Source of the DNA: Pseudomonadota bacterium
GTDB lineage: Bacteria > Pseudomonadota > Gammaproteobacteria > Burkholderiales > Burkholderiaceae_C
Assembly (NCBI GenBank): GCA_021808525.1
Contig: JAKBBK010000019.1
Span: 1 to 44,489, forward strand
Reading direction: 5' to 3'
DNA: 44,489 bases
Shown here: piece by piece, positions 1-8,807 of the stretch
Layout: every line of letters starts with the position of its first letter
Numbering within the stretch: position 1 is the first letter of the stretch
Notes under the pieces: model-generated
Databases searched by the model: none
Seen by the model: only the letters and a program-made list of their open reading frames with translations
Told to the model about the DNA's origin: nothing
Translations under genes and position numbers: made by a program

Positions 1-2
1 AC

Positions 3-1004
3 CTCGTCGAGGTGGCCGTGAAGCTGGTGCGCGAGCAGGCCATGCAGGCGCACCGCGCGCAGGCCGAGGACGCCGCCGAGGAGCGCATCCTCGACGCGCT
101 GCTGCCCGGCGTGGCCGGCGATTCCGGCACCCGCCAGGTGCTGCGCAAGCGCCTGCGCGAGGGGCAGCTGGACGACGCGGACATCGAGATCGAGCTCGCC
201 CGGGCCCAGCCCAGCGTGGACATCATGACCCCGCCCGGCATGGAGGAGATGGCCGAGCAGCTCAAGGGCCTGTTCGCCGGCATGGGCCAGGGCGCCGGAC
301 GCAGCACGCGGCGTTCCCTGAAGGTGCGCGAGGCGCTGCGCGCGCTGCAGCAGGAAGAGGCCGCCCGCCTGCTCGACGAGGAGCAGATCAAGACCCGCGC
401 GGTGCAGCTGGCCGAGCAGCATGGCATCGTGTTCCTCGACGAGATCGACAAGATCGCCGCCTCCTCCGGCAGCCACGGCGCCGACGTGTCGCGCCAGGGG
501 GTGCAACGCGACCTGCTGCCCCTGGTCGAGGGCACCACGGTCAGCACCAAGTACGGCATGGTGCGCACCGACCACGTGCTGTTCATCGCCAGCGGCGCCT
601 TCCACGTGGCCAAGCCCTCGGACCTGATTCCCGAGCTGCAGGGGCGCTTCCCGATCCGCGTCGAGCTCGACAGCCTGTCGGTACAGGACTTCGTGGCCAT
701 CCTGGGCGCCACCGATGCCAGCCTGGTCAAGCAATACGAGGCCCTGCTGGCGACCGATGGCGTGCAGCTGGAGTTCGCCCCCGACGGGGTGGAGCGCATG
801 GCCGAGATCGCCCACGCGGTGAACGCCCGCACCGAGAACATCGGCGCGCGTCGCCTGCATACGGTGCTGGAGCGCCTGCTGGAGGAAGTCTCCTTCCAGG
901 CCGACGGCAGCCGCCCCCAGACCCTGCGCATCGACGCGGAATTCGTCGAGCGACAGCTCGGCGAGATCGCGCGCGACCAGGATCTGTCGCGCTACGTCTT
1001 GTAG
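3..1004 (+). CDS. hslU: HslU, ATPase subunit of the HslVU protease (5' end outside window)
   Basis: This is the AAA+ unfoldase of the HslUV (ClpYQ) protease, which unfolds cytoplasmic proteins and feeds them to HslV. The reading frame is open from the first base, so the gene begins upstream; the GTG at 12 is internal. About 333 residues are present of a usual ~440, so the N-terminal part with the Walker A loop lies outside. The Walker B motif ([11 protein letters not shown], around base 430), the substrate-binding I domain before it, the sensor region (GRFPIRVEL, near 650) and the typical C-terminus ending DLSRYVL are visible. It ends inside the convergent coaX gene with a 13-bp overlap and no terminator between. 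Identification is firm. Confidence 0.96.
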   Translation, partial: LVEVAVKLVREQAMQAHRAQAEDAAEERILDALLPGVAGDSGTRQVLRKRLREGQLDDADIEIELARAQPSVDIMTPPGMEEMAEQLKGLFAGMGQGAGRSTRRSLKVREALRALQQEEAARLLDEEQIKTRAVQLAEQHGIVFLDEIDKIAASSGSHGADVSRQGVQRDLLPLVEGTTVSTKYGMVRTDHVLFIASGAFHVAKPSDLIPELQGRFPIRVELDSLSVQDFVAILGATDASLVKQYEALLATDGVQLEFAPDGVERMAEIAHAVNARTENIGARRLHTVLERLLEEVSFQADGSRPQTLRIDAEFVERQLGEIARDQDLSRYVL

Positions 1005-1786
1005 GCCTGCGCGCGCAGCGGCGAAGCCAGGCCGAGCTCGGCCGCGATGCCCTGCAGGCCGTCGAACACCAGGTGTTCCACGCTCTCGTGGGGCAGGCCC
1101 AGGGCCAGCTCCAGCTTGGGCGCGGCCCCTCCGGTGAGCAGCACCAGGGGCGTGCGCTGTTCCACGCGCCCCAGACGCTCGTGCATCTGGCGCGCGGCGC
1201 CCGCGATGGCCAGCGCGCCGCCGGTCATGAGCGCGTCGCTGGTGTTGTTGGGGAATTCGCGCAGTTCGCCCTCGGGCACCTTCAGGCCCGCGGTGCCCAT
1301 TTCCAGCGCCCGCAGCATGAGCCCGAAGCCCGGCAGGATCACCCCGCCCAGAAAGCGCCCATCGGCGGCCAGGCAGTCGATGGTCACCGCCGTGCCCACG
1401 CTGATGATCAGCACGGCCTGGCCCGGGTGCCGCCGGCGCGCGCCCACCAGCGCGGCCCAGCGATCGGCGCCCAGCATGCTCGGCGTGGTGTAGCCGTTGC
1501 GCACGCCGCATTGCTGCGGCAGGGAGTGGATCCAGTGGCAGCGCAGCCCCAGGCGCGCCAGCTGCGCCTCCGCGCGCATGGTGGCCACCGCCCCGGCCAC
1601 CGCGCAGCCCACGGCCGCGCGCAGGCCGACGACGCCGTGCGCGCGCACGGCCTCGGCCAGGGTCTCGATGGACTCCAGGGGCATGGCCCCATGCGCCGGC
1701 GCGCAGACCTGCGCGTCGTCAGGCGCGCAGGCGCACACGCCCCATTTGAGGCGGGTGTTGCCGAGATCGAGCAGCAGCAAGGCCAT
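992..1786 (-). CDS. coaX: Type III pantothenate kinase
   Basis: CoaX phosphorylates pantothenate in the first step of coenzyme A synthesis. The 264-residue product has the normal family length. It shows the N-terminal phosphate-binding motif [10 protein letters not shown], the [11 protein letters not shown] motif and a second nucleotide-binding stretch, [10 protein letters not shown]. The ATG at 1786 begins directly with the conserved core ([11 protein letters not shown]). It lies 34 bp downstream of ubiB on the same strand, so it is probably the last gene of the ubi operon. In many relatives coaX follows birA; no birA is seen here. Its stop lies inside the end of hslU. Confidence 0.94.
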   Translation of the reverse strand: MALLLLDLGNTRLKWGVCACAPDDAQVCAPAHGAMPLESIETLAEAVRAHGVVGLRAAVGCAVAGAVATMRAEAQLARLGLRCHWIHSLPQQCGVRNGYTTPSMLGADRWAALVGARRRHPGQAVLIISVGTAVTIDCLAADGRFLGGVILPGFGLMLRALEMGTAGLKVPEGELREFPNNTSDALMTGGALAIAGAARQMHERLGRVEQRTPLVLLTGGAAPKLELALGLPHESVEHLVFDGLQGIAAELGLASPLRAQAYKT

Positions 1787-1820
1787 GGCGTGGACGAGCG
1801 GTCGTTTGCGCTACCTTAGC

Positions 1821-3401
1821 TCAGAACGGGCGCAGATCCCAAAGAGCGATCACGAGCAGCACCGCCAGCACGCCCAGGCCGAATCCCACCAGGCCCTGCA
1901 GCAGGGCATTGGTGCGCCGCTGCTCGGCCAGCAGCTGGCGCTGCAGCTCGCGGTCGCGCCCGCCCACCTGGTGCTCCAGCGCCTGGTGCACCAGGCGGGG
2001 CAGCGAAGGCAGGTACTGGGCGTAGCGCGGCGCCTCGCGGCGCAGATGTTCGCGCAGCGCCGGCCAGCCCACCTGCGAGCGCATCCAGCGCCGCAGGAAG
2101 GGCTGGGCGGTGCTCCACAGGTCGAGCTCGGGGTCGAGCTGGCGCCCCAGGCCCTCGACGTTGAGCAGGGTCTTCTGCAGCAGCACCAGCTGGGGCTGGA
2201 TCTCCACCTTGAACCTGCGCGAAACCTGGAACAGGCGCATGAGGATCTGCCCCAGGGAAATGTCCTTCAGCGGGCGCTCGAACTGGGGTTCGCACACCGT
2301 GCGCACGGCCGCCTCCAGCTCCTCCACGCGCACGTCGGCCGGCACCCAGCCCGACTCCAGGTGCAATTCGGCCACGCGGCGGTAGTCGCGCTGGAAAAAG
2401 GCGATGAAATTCTGCGCCAGGTAATCCTTGTCGAAGGCCGACAAGGTGCCGATGATCCCGAAGTCCAGCGCGATGTACCAGCCGAAGGTCTCGGCGTCCA
2501 CGCTGACCATGATGTTGCCGGGGTGCATGTCCGCATGGAAAAAGCCGTCGCGAAACACCTGCGTGAAAAAGATCTCCACGCCGCTTTGCGCCAGCTTGCG
2601 CATGTCCACCCCGGCCTCGCGCAGGCGCTCGACCTGGCTGATGGGCACGCCACGCATGCGCTCCATCACGATCACGCTGGGCCGGCACAGCTCCCACACC
2701 ATCTGCGGAATCAGCACCAGTCCCAGCCCGTCCATGTTGCGGCGCAGCTGCGCGGCGTTGGCGGCCTCGCGCACCAGGTCGAGCTCGTCGTGCAGGTATT
2801 TGTCGAACTCGCCCACCACCTCGCGGGGTTTCAGGCGCTTGCCGTCGGCCCAGGCACGCTCCACCCAGCCGGCGAGCAGGCGCATCAGGGCCAGGTCCTG
2901 GTCGATGATCGACAGCATGCCCGGACGCAGCACCTTCACGGCCACCTCGCGCGGGGCCTCCGGCGCGCGCGCGCCGGGCACCGCGGGCAGCGTGGCGAAA
3001 TGCACCTGCGCGATGGACGCGCTGGCCACGGGGGTACGCTCGAACTGCTCGAACAACTGCTCCAGCGGACGCCCCAGCGCCTTCTCGATCAGCGCCACCG
3101 CGACCTCGGAGTCGAAGGGTGGCACGCGGTCCTGCAACAGCGCCAGCTCGTCGGCGATGTCCAGCGGCAGCAGGTCGCGCCGCGTGGACAGCATCTGCCC
3201 GAATTTCACGAAAATCGGCCCGAGGGTCTGCAGCGCCAGGCGCAGGCGCACGCCGCGGGGGGTGCTCAGGTCGCGGCCCACCGCCAGCACGCGCGCCAGC
3301 ACGCGCAGCCAGCGGTGCTTGAAGCCGCCCAGCACGAGCTGGTCCAGCCCATGGCGGTGCGCGACCAGCAGGATGCGCAGCAGACGCAGCAGGCGGCGCA
3401 T
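1821..3401 (-). CDS. ubiB: UbiB, atypical kinase-like protein of ubiquinone biosynthesis
   Basis: UbiB is a membrane-associated member of the ABC1/ADCK (atypical protein kinase-like) family required for ubiquinone synthesis, probably through an ATPase activity. The 526-residue protein has the family KxGQ motif (KFGQ, residues 66-69), the alanine-rich loop ASASIAQVH near 127-134, the lysine strand VAVKVLRPG near 153-161, the catalytic HADMHPGN motif (289-296) and DFG (313-315). Two hydrophobic segments at the C-terminus (about 490-522) anchor it in the membrane. The start lies 6 bp after the ubiJ stop. A longer frame on the same strand (1816-3549) is a shadow. Confidence 0.95.
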   Translation of the reverse strand: MRRLLRLLRILLVAHRHGLDQLVLGGFKHRWLRVLARVLAVGRDLSTPRGVRLRLALQTLGPIFVKFGQMLSTRRDLLPLDIADELALLQDRVPPFDSEVAVALIEKALGRPLEQLFEQFERTPVASASIAQVHFATLPAVPGARAPEAPREVAVKVLRPGMLSIIDQDLALMRLLAGWVERAWADGKRLKPREVVGEFDKYLHDELDLVREAANAAQLRRNMDGLGLVLIPQMVWELCRPSVIVMERMRGVPISQVERLREAGVDMRKLAQSGVEIFFTQVFRDGFFHADMHPGNIMVSVDAETFGWYIALDFGIIGTLSAFDKDYLAQNFIAFFQRDYRRVAELHLESGWVPADVRVEELEAAVRTVCEPQFERPLKDISLGQILMRLFQVSRRFKVEIQPQLVLLQKTLLNVEGLGRQLDPELDLWSTAQPFLRRWMRSQVGWPALREHLRREAPRYAQYLPSLPRLVHQALEHQVGGRDRELQRQLLAEQRRTNALLQGLVGFGLGVLAVLLVIALWDLRPF

Positions 3402-3407
3402 GGAGCC

Positions 3408-4064
3408 TCAGGACCCGTTCACGCGGCGACGCAGGGCGTCCAGCCGCTTTTCCAGGCGGGCCGCCGCATCGCGCAGGCGCGCCACGTCGGCCGCGGCCGA
3501 CTGCAGCTCCCAGCGTCCCACGACGGCGCGCGGCCCCTCGCGCAGCCATTCCCGCGCGTCGCTTTCGGCGCGCCGGGCCAGCCCGCGGGCCCGCGCGGCG
3601 GCGGCACCCGCGGCGCGCGCGGCGCGATGCGCGACCACGTCGCCCACGACGCGCGCCAGGTCCGCCTCGGCGTCCCAGCGCAGGTGCCCGAGCAGCCAGG
3701 ACACCGCCTGCGCGAACTCGGCGTCGCCGGCAATGCGCACGCCCCCCAGCGCGGCCTCGGCACCGCCTCGCAGCTGCGCGGACAGCCAGCGCGCCACGTC
3801 GACGTCCAGGCGCAGCGCGGGCGCGGCCTCGACCTGCTCCACCGGCAGCAGCCGCGCGTCCTCGCTGACGCGAAAGCGCAGGCCCAGGGCACCGGCACGC
3901 AGCTCCAGGGTCTTGCCGGCATGGGGCAGCAGGCGCCGGCGGCCCTGCGGTTGCTGTTGCAGCAGATGGTCGAGCACGGCGGCCAGCGCGCGCAGCGCCT
4001 GCCGGGGCGCATCGGCGAGGGCCTTGCCCGTCGCGGAACCGGCCGTGGCGGTAGGGTCCGACAT
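3408..4064 (-). CDS. ubiJ: UbiJ-like ubiquinone biosynthesis accessory factor (SCP2 domain)
   Basis: The 218-residue product (start MSDPTATAG) resembles UbiJ. UbiJ has an N-terminal SCP2-type lipid-binding domain and a charged helical C-terminus, and it helps organise the soluble ubiquinone-biosynthesis complex. The N-terminal ~110 residues fit SCP2 (LELRAGALGLRFRVSEDARL, then RIAGDAEFAQAV). The C-terminal half is rich in Ala, Arg and Glu and probably forms a coiled coil. Sequence conservation is low in this family, so the call leans on the position between ubiE (7 bp away) and ubiB (6 bp away). An upstream in-frame ATG at 4100 would overlap ubiE and is less likely. Confidence 0.82.
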   Translation of the reverse strand: MSDPTATAGSATGKALADAPRQALRALAAVLDHLLQQQPQGRRRLLPHAGKTLELRAGALGLRFRVSEDARLLPVEQVEAAPALRLDVDVARWLSAQLRGGAEAALGGVRIAGDAEFAQAVSWLLGHLRWDAEADLARVVGDVVAHRAARAAGAAAARARGLARRAESDAREWLREGPRAVVGRWELQSAAADVARLRDAAARLEKRLDALRRRVNGS

Positions 4065-4071
4065 CGCCGAC

Positions 4072-4812
4072 TCAGCCCCGCATGCCCACGTGCAGCGCAA
4101 CCACCCCCGCGCTCAGGTTGTACCACTGCACCCCCACGAAACCGGCCTGTTCCATCATCGCCTTCAGCGTGGCCTGGTCGGGGTGCTTGCGAATGGATTC
4201 GGCCAGGTAGCGGTAGCTTCCCGAGTCCCCGGCGACCAGCTGGCCCAGGCGCGGCAGCACCTGGAAGGAATACCAGTCGTACAGGGGGCGCACGGGCTCC
4301 CAGGGGCGGGAGAATTCCAGCACCAGCAGCTTGCCGCCCGGGCGCAGCACGCGCCGGAATTCGGCCAGCGCGGCTTCCTTGTGGGTCATGTTGCGCAGCC
4401 CGAAGGCCACGCTGACGCGGTCGAAGCTGGCGTCGGCGAAAGGCAGGTGCTCGGCGTCGCACTGCACGGCGGGCACGCACACGCCCGCGTCGAGCAGGCG
4501 GCGGCGGCCCTCGTCGAGCATGGCGCCGTTGATGTCGGTGGCCACGACCATGCCGCCGGGCTGAACGCGCTGCGCGAAGGCGCGGGCCAGGTCGCCCGTG
4601 CCGCTGGCCACGTCCAGCACCCGATGCCCCGGCCGCAGGCCCGCCAGCTGCACGGTGAAGGCCTTCCAGACCCGATGCAGGCCGGCGCTCATCAGGTCGT
4701 TCATCAGGTCGTAGCGCGGGGCCACCGAGTCGAAGACCTCGGCGACGCGACGGGCCTTGTCGCCCTCCGCGACGGTTTCGAAACCGAAATGCGTGGTCGG
4801 CTCAGTGGGCAT
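4072..4812 (-). CDS. ubiE: UbiE, demethylmenaquinone/demethoxybenzoquinol C-methyltransferase
   Basis: UbiE is the SAM-dependent C-methyltransferase shared by ubiquinone and menaquinone synthesis. The start [14 protein letters not shown] at 4812 matches the typical N-terminus (THFGF), giving 246 residues; a start at 4887 would add an unrelated extension. The SAM-binding motif [13 protein letters not shown], the family signature around [17 protein letters not shown], and the motif [17 protein letters not shown] are present. The start lies inside the last codons of the DUF971 gene (11-bp overlap), which indicates translational coupling. No menaquinone genes are seen nearby, so ubiquinone is the likely product. 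Confidence 0.96.
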   Translation of the reverse strand: MPTEPTTHFGFETVAEGDKARRVAEVFDSVAPRYDLMNDLMSAGLHRVWKAFTVQLAGLRPGHRVLDVASGTGDLARAFAQRVQPGGMVVATDINGAMLDEGRRRLLDAGVCVPAVQCDAEHLPFADASFDRVSVAFGLRNMTHKEAALAEFRRVLRPGGKLLVLEFSRPWEPVRPLYDWYSFQVLPRLGQLVAGDSGSYRYLAESIRKHPDQATLKAMMEQAGFVGVQWYNLSAGVVALHVGMRG

Positions 4813-5233
4813 GATGCCCCCCCGGGTGATTCGAGCACGCCGAACCACCGCCGACGGCGCCCTGCATCGGCGCGTCACGCTCCACACCGGCCAGCTGCAA
4901 TCGCTCCAGGTACTCCTGCCACAGGCGCTCGCGCTCCTGGCCGAGGAAATACAGATACTCCCAGGTGTAAATTCCGCTGTCGTGCCCGTCGGAAAAGCTG
5001 GGCTGCACCGCGTAGTTGCCCACCGGCTCGAGCGCGTCGACCAGCACGTCGCGCTTGCCGGTCTGCAGCACCTCCTGCCCGGGGCCGTGGCCCCGCACCT
5101 CGGCCGAGGGCGAGTACACGCGCATGAGCTCGAAGGGAATGCGATAGCGCGCGCCGTCGTCGAAGGCGATTTCCAGCACGCGCGAGCCGCGGTGCACGGT
5201 CAGCTCGGTGGGTTGTGGGACGGACTTGGTCAT
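4802..5233 (-). CDS. DUF971 (gamma-butyrobetaine hydroxylase-like N-terminal domain) protein with Cys/His-rich tail
   Basis: The 143-residue protein contains the DUF971 / GBBH-like N-terminal domain ([28 protein letters not shown], then [24 protein letters not shown]) and no dioxygenase domain. In other proteins this fold often carries a metal site. The C-terminus is short and enriched in Cys and His ([12 protein letters not shown]), which suggests metal binding; this is inference. It is the first gene of the ubi operon and overlaps ubiE by 11 bp. Its association with ubiE points to a role in quinone synthesis or its iron/oxygen supply, but its biochemical function is not known to me. The ATG at 5233 gives the canonical start [11 protein letters not shown]. 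Confidence 0.88.
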   Translation of the reverse strand: MTKSVPQPTELTVHRGSRVLEIAFDDGARYRIPFELMRVYSPSAEVRGHGPGQEVLQTGKRDVLVDALEPVGNYAVQPSFSDGHDSGIYTWEYLYFLGQERERLWQEYLERLQLAGVERDAPMQGAVGGGSACSNHPGGHHAH

Positions 5234-5296
5234 GGCGCAAGAAAGCAGCGGAAAGTACATTATGCGACTGGCCCGGCGAGACGGCGTCGGCGCACA

Positions 5297-7987
5297 ATGG
5301 AGCGCATGGACAAGCACTACCTCCGGCCCCTGTTCGCCCCCGAGTCGATCGTGGTCTTCGGCTCCGCCGACGGCCAGGCCGGCGACAGTTCCGCGCTGGC
5401 CGTGCAGCAGGCCTTGCGCCAGGGCGAGTACCAGGGTCGCCTGCACTTCGTCGACCTGCGCACCAGCGGCACGCTGGAGGAACTCTCCCACGCGCATGCC
5501 GACCTGGCGGTGCTGGCGCTGCCCCAGCAACAGGCCGCCGAGGCGCTGGAACTCGCCGCGCGCATGGGTTGCGCCAGCGCCCTGCTGGTGTCGCATGGCG
5601 TCGATGCCCTGCACGCGCGCCAGTTGCGCGACATCGCCGAGCGCGAGGGCCTGCAGTTGCTCGGACCCAACAGCCTGGGCTTCCAGCGTCCCGCCGCGGG
5701 GCTCAATGCCAGCGCCTGCGGCCCGCTGGCCCAGCCTGGGCCGCTGGGCCTGGTGTCGCAATCGGGCGCGCTGAGCGCCTCGATGCTGGACTGGGCACTG
5801 GAAAACCGTGTCGGCTTCTCCTCCGTGATCTCGGTCGGTCCGCACACCGCGGTGGGCATCGACGGCGCGCTGGATTTCCTCGCCAACGACGCGCAGACCC
5901 ACAGCATCATCGTGTACCTGGAGGGCATCACCAACGCGCGGCGTTTCATGAGCGCGCTGCGCATGGCCGCCAGCGCCAAGCCCGTGATCGTGCTGAAGGC
6001 GGGCCGGCGCCCGGCCGGCGGGGAGGCGGCCCAGACCCACAGCGCCGCCAGCGTGGGCAGCGACGACGTGTTCGACTCGGCGCTCAGCCGCGCCGGCGCC
6101 GTGCGCGTGCGCTCCTTCGTGGAACTGTTCTCCGCGGCCAAGTGCCTGGCCTCGCGCTACCGCGCCGTGGGGCGTCGCCTGGCGGTGGTCACCAATGGCG
6201 GCGGCCCGGGGGTGCTGGCGGCCGACTGGATCAACGAGATCGGGCTGGAACTCGGGCGCATGGACGCGGGCAGCGCCGCCGCCCTGCGCGAGCGCCTGCC
6301 CCCGCTGGCCTCGCTCAGCGACCTGGTGGACCTGTCCGAGGACGCGCGCGCCGAGCATTTCCAGATCGCGCTGCAGGCCGCCGCGCAGGACCGCTCCATC
6401 GACGGCGTGCTGGCCATCCACTCGCCCAAGGCGGGCAGCGACGGCGTGGCCGCGGCGCAGGCGGTGGCGCAGATGCGCCGCCAGTTCGGCAAGCCCCTGC
6501 TGGCCTGCTGGATGGGTGACTCCACCACCGAGCCGGCGCGCGCCGCGCTTCGCGCCGCCGACATTCCCAGTTTCCGCACCCCGGAAGCGGCGGTGGGCGC
6601 CTTCGGCAACATCTCCACCTTCTACCGCAACCAGCAGCTGCTGCAGCAGACTCCGCCCCCCCTGAGCGACCTGCGCCCGCCCGACGTGGAATGCGCGCGC
6701 CTGGTCATCGAGGGCGTGCTGGCCGAGCGTCGCACCGTGCTCACCGAGATGGAGTCCAAGGCGCTGCTGTCGGCCTTCCACATTCCGGTCACCCACGCGG
6801 CGCTGGCCCGCAGCGGCAACGAGGCCATGCTCCTGGCCAGCCAGATGGGCTTTCCGGTGGCGATGAAAATCGACTCGCCCGACATCAGCCACAAGTCCGA
6901 CGTGCAGGGCGTGGCGCTCGACGTTTCCAGCGGCGCGCAGGCGCGCGACACCTACGACGAGATGATGCGCACGGTGGCTCGCCTGCAGCCCGGCGCGCGC
7001 ATCCACGGCGTGACGGTGCAGAAGATGGCCGCCGCGCGGCGCGGCCGCGAGGTGTTCGTGGGCATGGTCACCGACGACCCTTTCGGGCCGGTGATCGTGT
7101 TCGGCGCCGGCGGCGTGCTGGTCGAGCTCATGCGCGACCGCGCGATGGAGCTGCCGCCGCTGAACCCCTTCCTGGCCCGCCACATGATCGAGCGCACCCG
7201 CGTGGCCGAGACCCTGGGCGCCTGGCGCGGCGCGCCGCCGGCCAGCCTGGAGGCGCTGGAGCAGCTGCTGCTGCGCGTCTCCGAGATGGTCTGCGAACTG
7301 CCCCAGCTGCGCGAGATGGACATCAACCCCGTGATCGTCGACGAACATGGCGCCGTGGCGGTGGACGCGCGCATCGTGGTCGACGGCGGGCAACTGGCCA
7401 TGGCCGGCAGCGCCGACCGCTACCGCCACCTGGCCATCCTGCCCTATCCGGCGCGCTTCGAGCAGGTGCAACCGCTGCCCGGCGGCGGCGAATACCTGCT
7501 GCGCCCGGTGCGTCCCGGTGACGGCGCCTTGCTGCAGCAACTGGTGCAGAACCTGTCGCCGGAAAGCCGCTACTTCCGCTTCGTATCGTCGCGTGCCGAG
7601 CTTCCTCCGTCGATGCTGGCGCGCTTCACGCTGATCGACTACGACCGGGAGATGGCGCTGGTGGCCGTGGTGCACGAGACCGACCCCGCCGCGCCCGACG
7701 CTCCAGCGCGCGAGCGCATCATCGGCGTGTCGCGCTACATCACCAACCCCGACCGCAGCAGTTGCGAGTTCTCCCTGGTGGTGGCCGACGAGTGGAACGG
7801 CAAGGGCATCGGCTCGCGCCTCATGCAGGGCATCATGGACGTGGCCCGCGAGCGCGGGCTCAAGACCATGGAAGGCTTGGTGCTGAGCAACAACCCGGCC
7901 ATGCTCAAGCTCATGCGCGGACTGGGGTTCGTGGTCGAGGCCTACCCCGAGGACCCGGACTTTCGTCTCGTGCGCCACGCGCTCTAG
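5297..7987 (+). CDS. Acyl-CoA synthetase (NDP-forming)-like / GNAT fusion, Pat-type protein lysine acetyltransferase
   Basis: An 896-residue fusion with the architecture of Pat (YfiQ), which acetylates lysines of acetyl-CoA synthetase and other enzymes. Residues about 1-140 form a CoA-binding Rossmann domain. Residues about 150-460 are succinyl-CoA-ligase-like, with the equivalent of the phospho-His in THSAASVG. Residues about 480-710 are an ATP-grasp domain (MKIDSPDISHKSDVQGV), and residues about 730-896 are a GNAT domain with the acetyl-CoA pyrophosphate loop EWNGKGIGSRLM. ATGs at 5297 and 5306 are both possible. Whether the ligase half is active cannot be told from sequence. It is divergent from the DUF971 gene, 63 bp away. 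Confidence 0.9.
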   Translation: MERMDKHYLRPLFAPESIVVFGSADGQAGDSSALAVQQALRQGEYQGRLHFVDLRTSGTLEELSHAHADLAVLALPQQQAAEALELAARMGCASALLVSHGVDALHARQLRDIAEREGLQLLGPNSLGFQRPAAGLNASACGPLAQPGPLGLVSQSGALSASMLDWALENRVGFSSVISVGPHTAVGIDGALDFLANDAQTHSIIVYLEGITNARRFMSALRMAASAKPVIVLKAGRRPAGGEAAQTHSAASVGSDDVFDSALSRAGAVRVRSFVELFSAAKCLASRYRAVGRRLAVVTNGGGPGVLAADWINEIGLELGRMDAGSAAALRERLPPLASLSDLVDLSEDARAEHFQIALQAAAQDRSIDGVLAIHSPKAGSDGVAAAQAVAQMRRQFGKPLLACWMGDSTTEPARAALRAADIPSFRTPEAAVGAFGNISTFYRNQQLLQQTPPPLSDLRPPDVECARLVIEGVLAERRTVLTEMESKALLSAFHIPVTHAALARSGNEAMLLASQMGFPVAMKIDSPDISHKSDVQGVALDVSSGAQARDTYDEMMRTVARLQPGARIHGVTVQKMAAARRGREVFVGMVTDDPFGPVIVFGAGGVLVELMRDRAMELPPLNPFLARHMIERTRVAETLGAWRGAPPASLEALEQLLLRVSEMVCELPQLREMDINPVIVDEHGAVAVDARIVVDGGQLAMAGSADRYRHLAILPYPARFEQVQPLPGGGEYLLRPVRPGDGALLQQLVQNLSPESRYFRFVSSRAELPPSMLARFTLIDYDREMALVAVVHETDPAAPDAPARERIIGVSRYITNPDRSSCEFSLVVADEWNGKGIGSRLMQGIMDVARERGLKTMEGLVLSNNPAMLKLMRGLGFVVEAYPEDPDFRLVRHAL

Positions 7988-8138
7988 AGGAGAGTCCGGC
8001 GGCACCCCGCCAGGGCATGGCGCGCGGGCGTCAGCCCGGCATGAGCCTCGGGTGAGGCCAGGCGGCGCGACCTTGCGCGCGGGCCTGGGGTCGACCAGAC
8101 TGGGCCTTCCCTCCGAGCCCGTCCCCGTCGCCGCGCCC

Positions 8139-8498
8139 ATGACCCGCAACGCTTGTCCCGCCCTCACCCCTCCCACCTTGCGCGCTGCGCTGGCGCTGGC
8201 GCTGATGGCCGGAGCCGGCAGCGCATGCCTGCACGCCGCACCCGCGCAAGCCCGTACGCTGTTCGGCCTGACCCTGCCGCACTGGGCCGGGCTGCACCCC
8301 TCCGGCACCCCGCCCTACGGACTGCGCGCGCCCAAGACCTCCGCCGCGCAGCGCCACTGGCCCGGCGATTGCGTGGTCCACCCCGGCCTGCCCGTGGCGA
8401 CCCAGCGAGGCCTGTCACCAGCGCGCATCGATGCCGCCTTGCAGGCCAGCCAGGCCCTGCTCGAAAGCAGGGCCGCGGGACGTCGCGACTGCCCCTGA
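8139..8498 (+). CDS. Small predicted secreted protein, unknown function
   Basis: A 119-residue frame begins with a plausible Sec signal peptide (a basic MTRN start, hydrophobic core ALALALMAGAGSACL, and a possible cleavage after AQA around residue 40). The mature part of about 80 residues is Pro/Arg-rich with two cysteines (GDC and RDC), which could form one disulfide. I do not recognise a family. No good Shine-Dalgarno is visible before the ATG at 8139. It sits alone between the Pat-like gene and the permease. It could be a real small exported protein or a chance frame in GC-rich DNA. Confidence 0.45.
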   Translation: MTRNACPALTPPTLRAALALALMAGAGSACLHAAPAQARTLFGLTLPHWAGLHPSGTPPYGLRAPKTSAAQRHWPGDCVVHPGLPVATQRGLSPARIDAALQASQALLESRAAGRRDCP

Positions 8499-8807
8499 TC
8501 CACGCGCCAGCCGTTAGCGATGCGCGAGTGGCTCGTTGCCAGGCATGGCGCATGCACCGCGAGGTATCGCGCGCCGTCGGCTTGCGGCCTGCCGGGCTTT
8601 CGCGCACAGGCCTGCCGAGCCAACCCGAGGCGCGCGCCGGGCTCGAGGCGCATGGCGCGCCGACCCCTTGGCCCGCGTGGGAACAAGGAAGACCATCCGG
8701 CGCTCCCTGAGCTCGATGGGGACTTTGTCACCGCAACGAAGCGGCCTATACCTGCGCCGGATCGCCGCGCAAGCCTGCCGGCGCCCGACCTCGACAAGGA
8801 CCCCCTC
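8499..8807 (+). other. Intergenic region upstream of the permease gene
   Basis: About 310 bp without a convincing gene. Frames through it on both strands have arbitrary composition, and the in-frame extension of the permease upstream of 8808 looks non-coding (Arg/Pro/Ala-rich, no membrane segment). The only features I can support are a promoter-like pair at 8725-8752 and an AAGGA ribosome-binding site at 8796-8800 before the permease start. Confidence 0.6.
8725..8752 (+). promoter_or_regulatory. Predicted sigma-70 promoter of the permease gene
   Basis: TTGTCA (8725-8730, five of six to the -35 consensus) is followed after 16 bp by TATACC (8747-8752, four of six to the -10). Transcription would start near 8759 and leave a leader of about 50 nt before the ATG at 8808. 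The pair stands out against surroundings that are very GC-rich. Confidence 0.5.

Noticed and set aside
5259..5264. CATAAT as the -10 of the ubi operon promoter
   Set aside because: It lies at a plausible distance from the DUF971 start, but there is no -35 match at 16-18 bp, so I did not list it as a feature.
4814..8308. Very long open frame on the minus strand across the Pat-like gene
   Set aside because: It is antisense to a gene with clear domains, its composition is His/Gln/Arg-rich noise typical of GC-rich antisense frames, and only its last 143 codons (the DUF971 gene, 4802-5233) are real.
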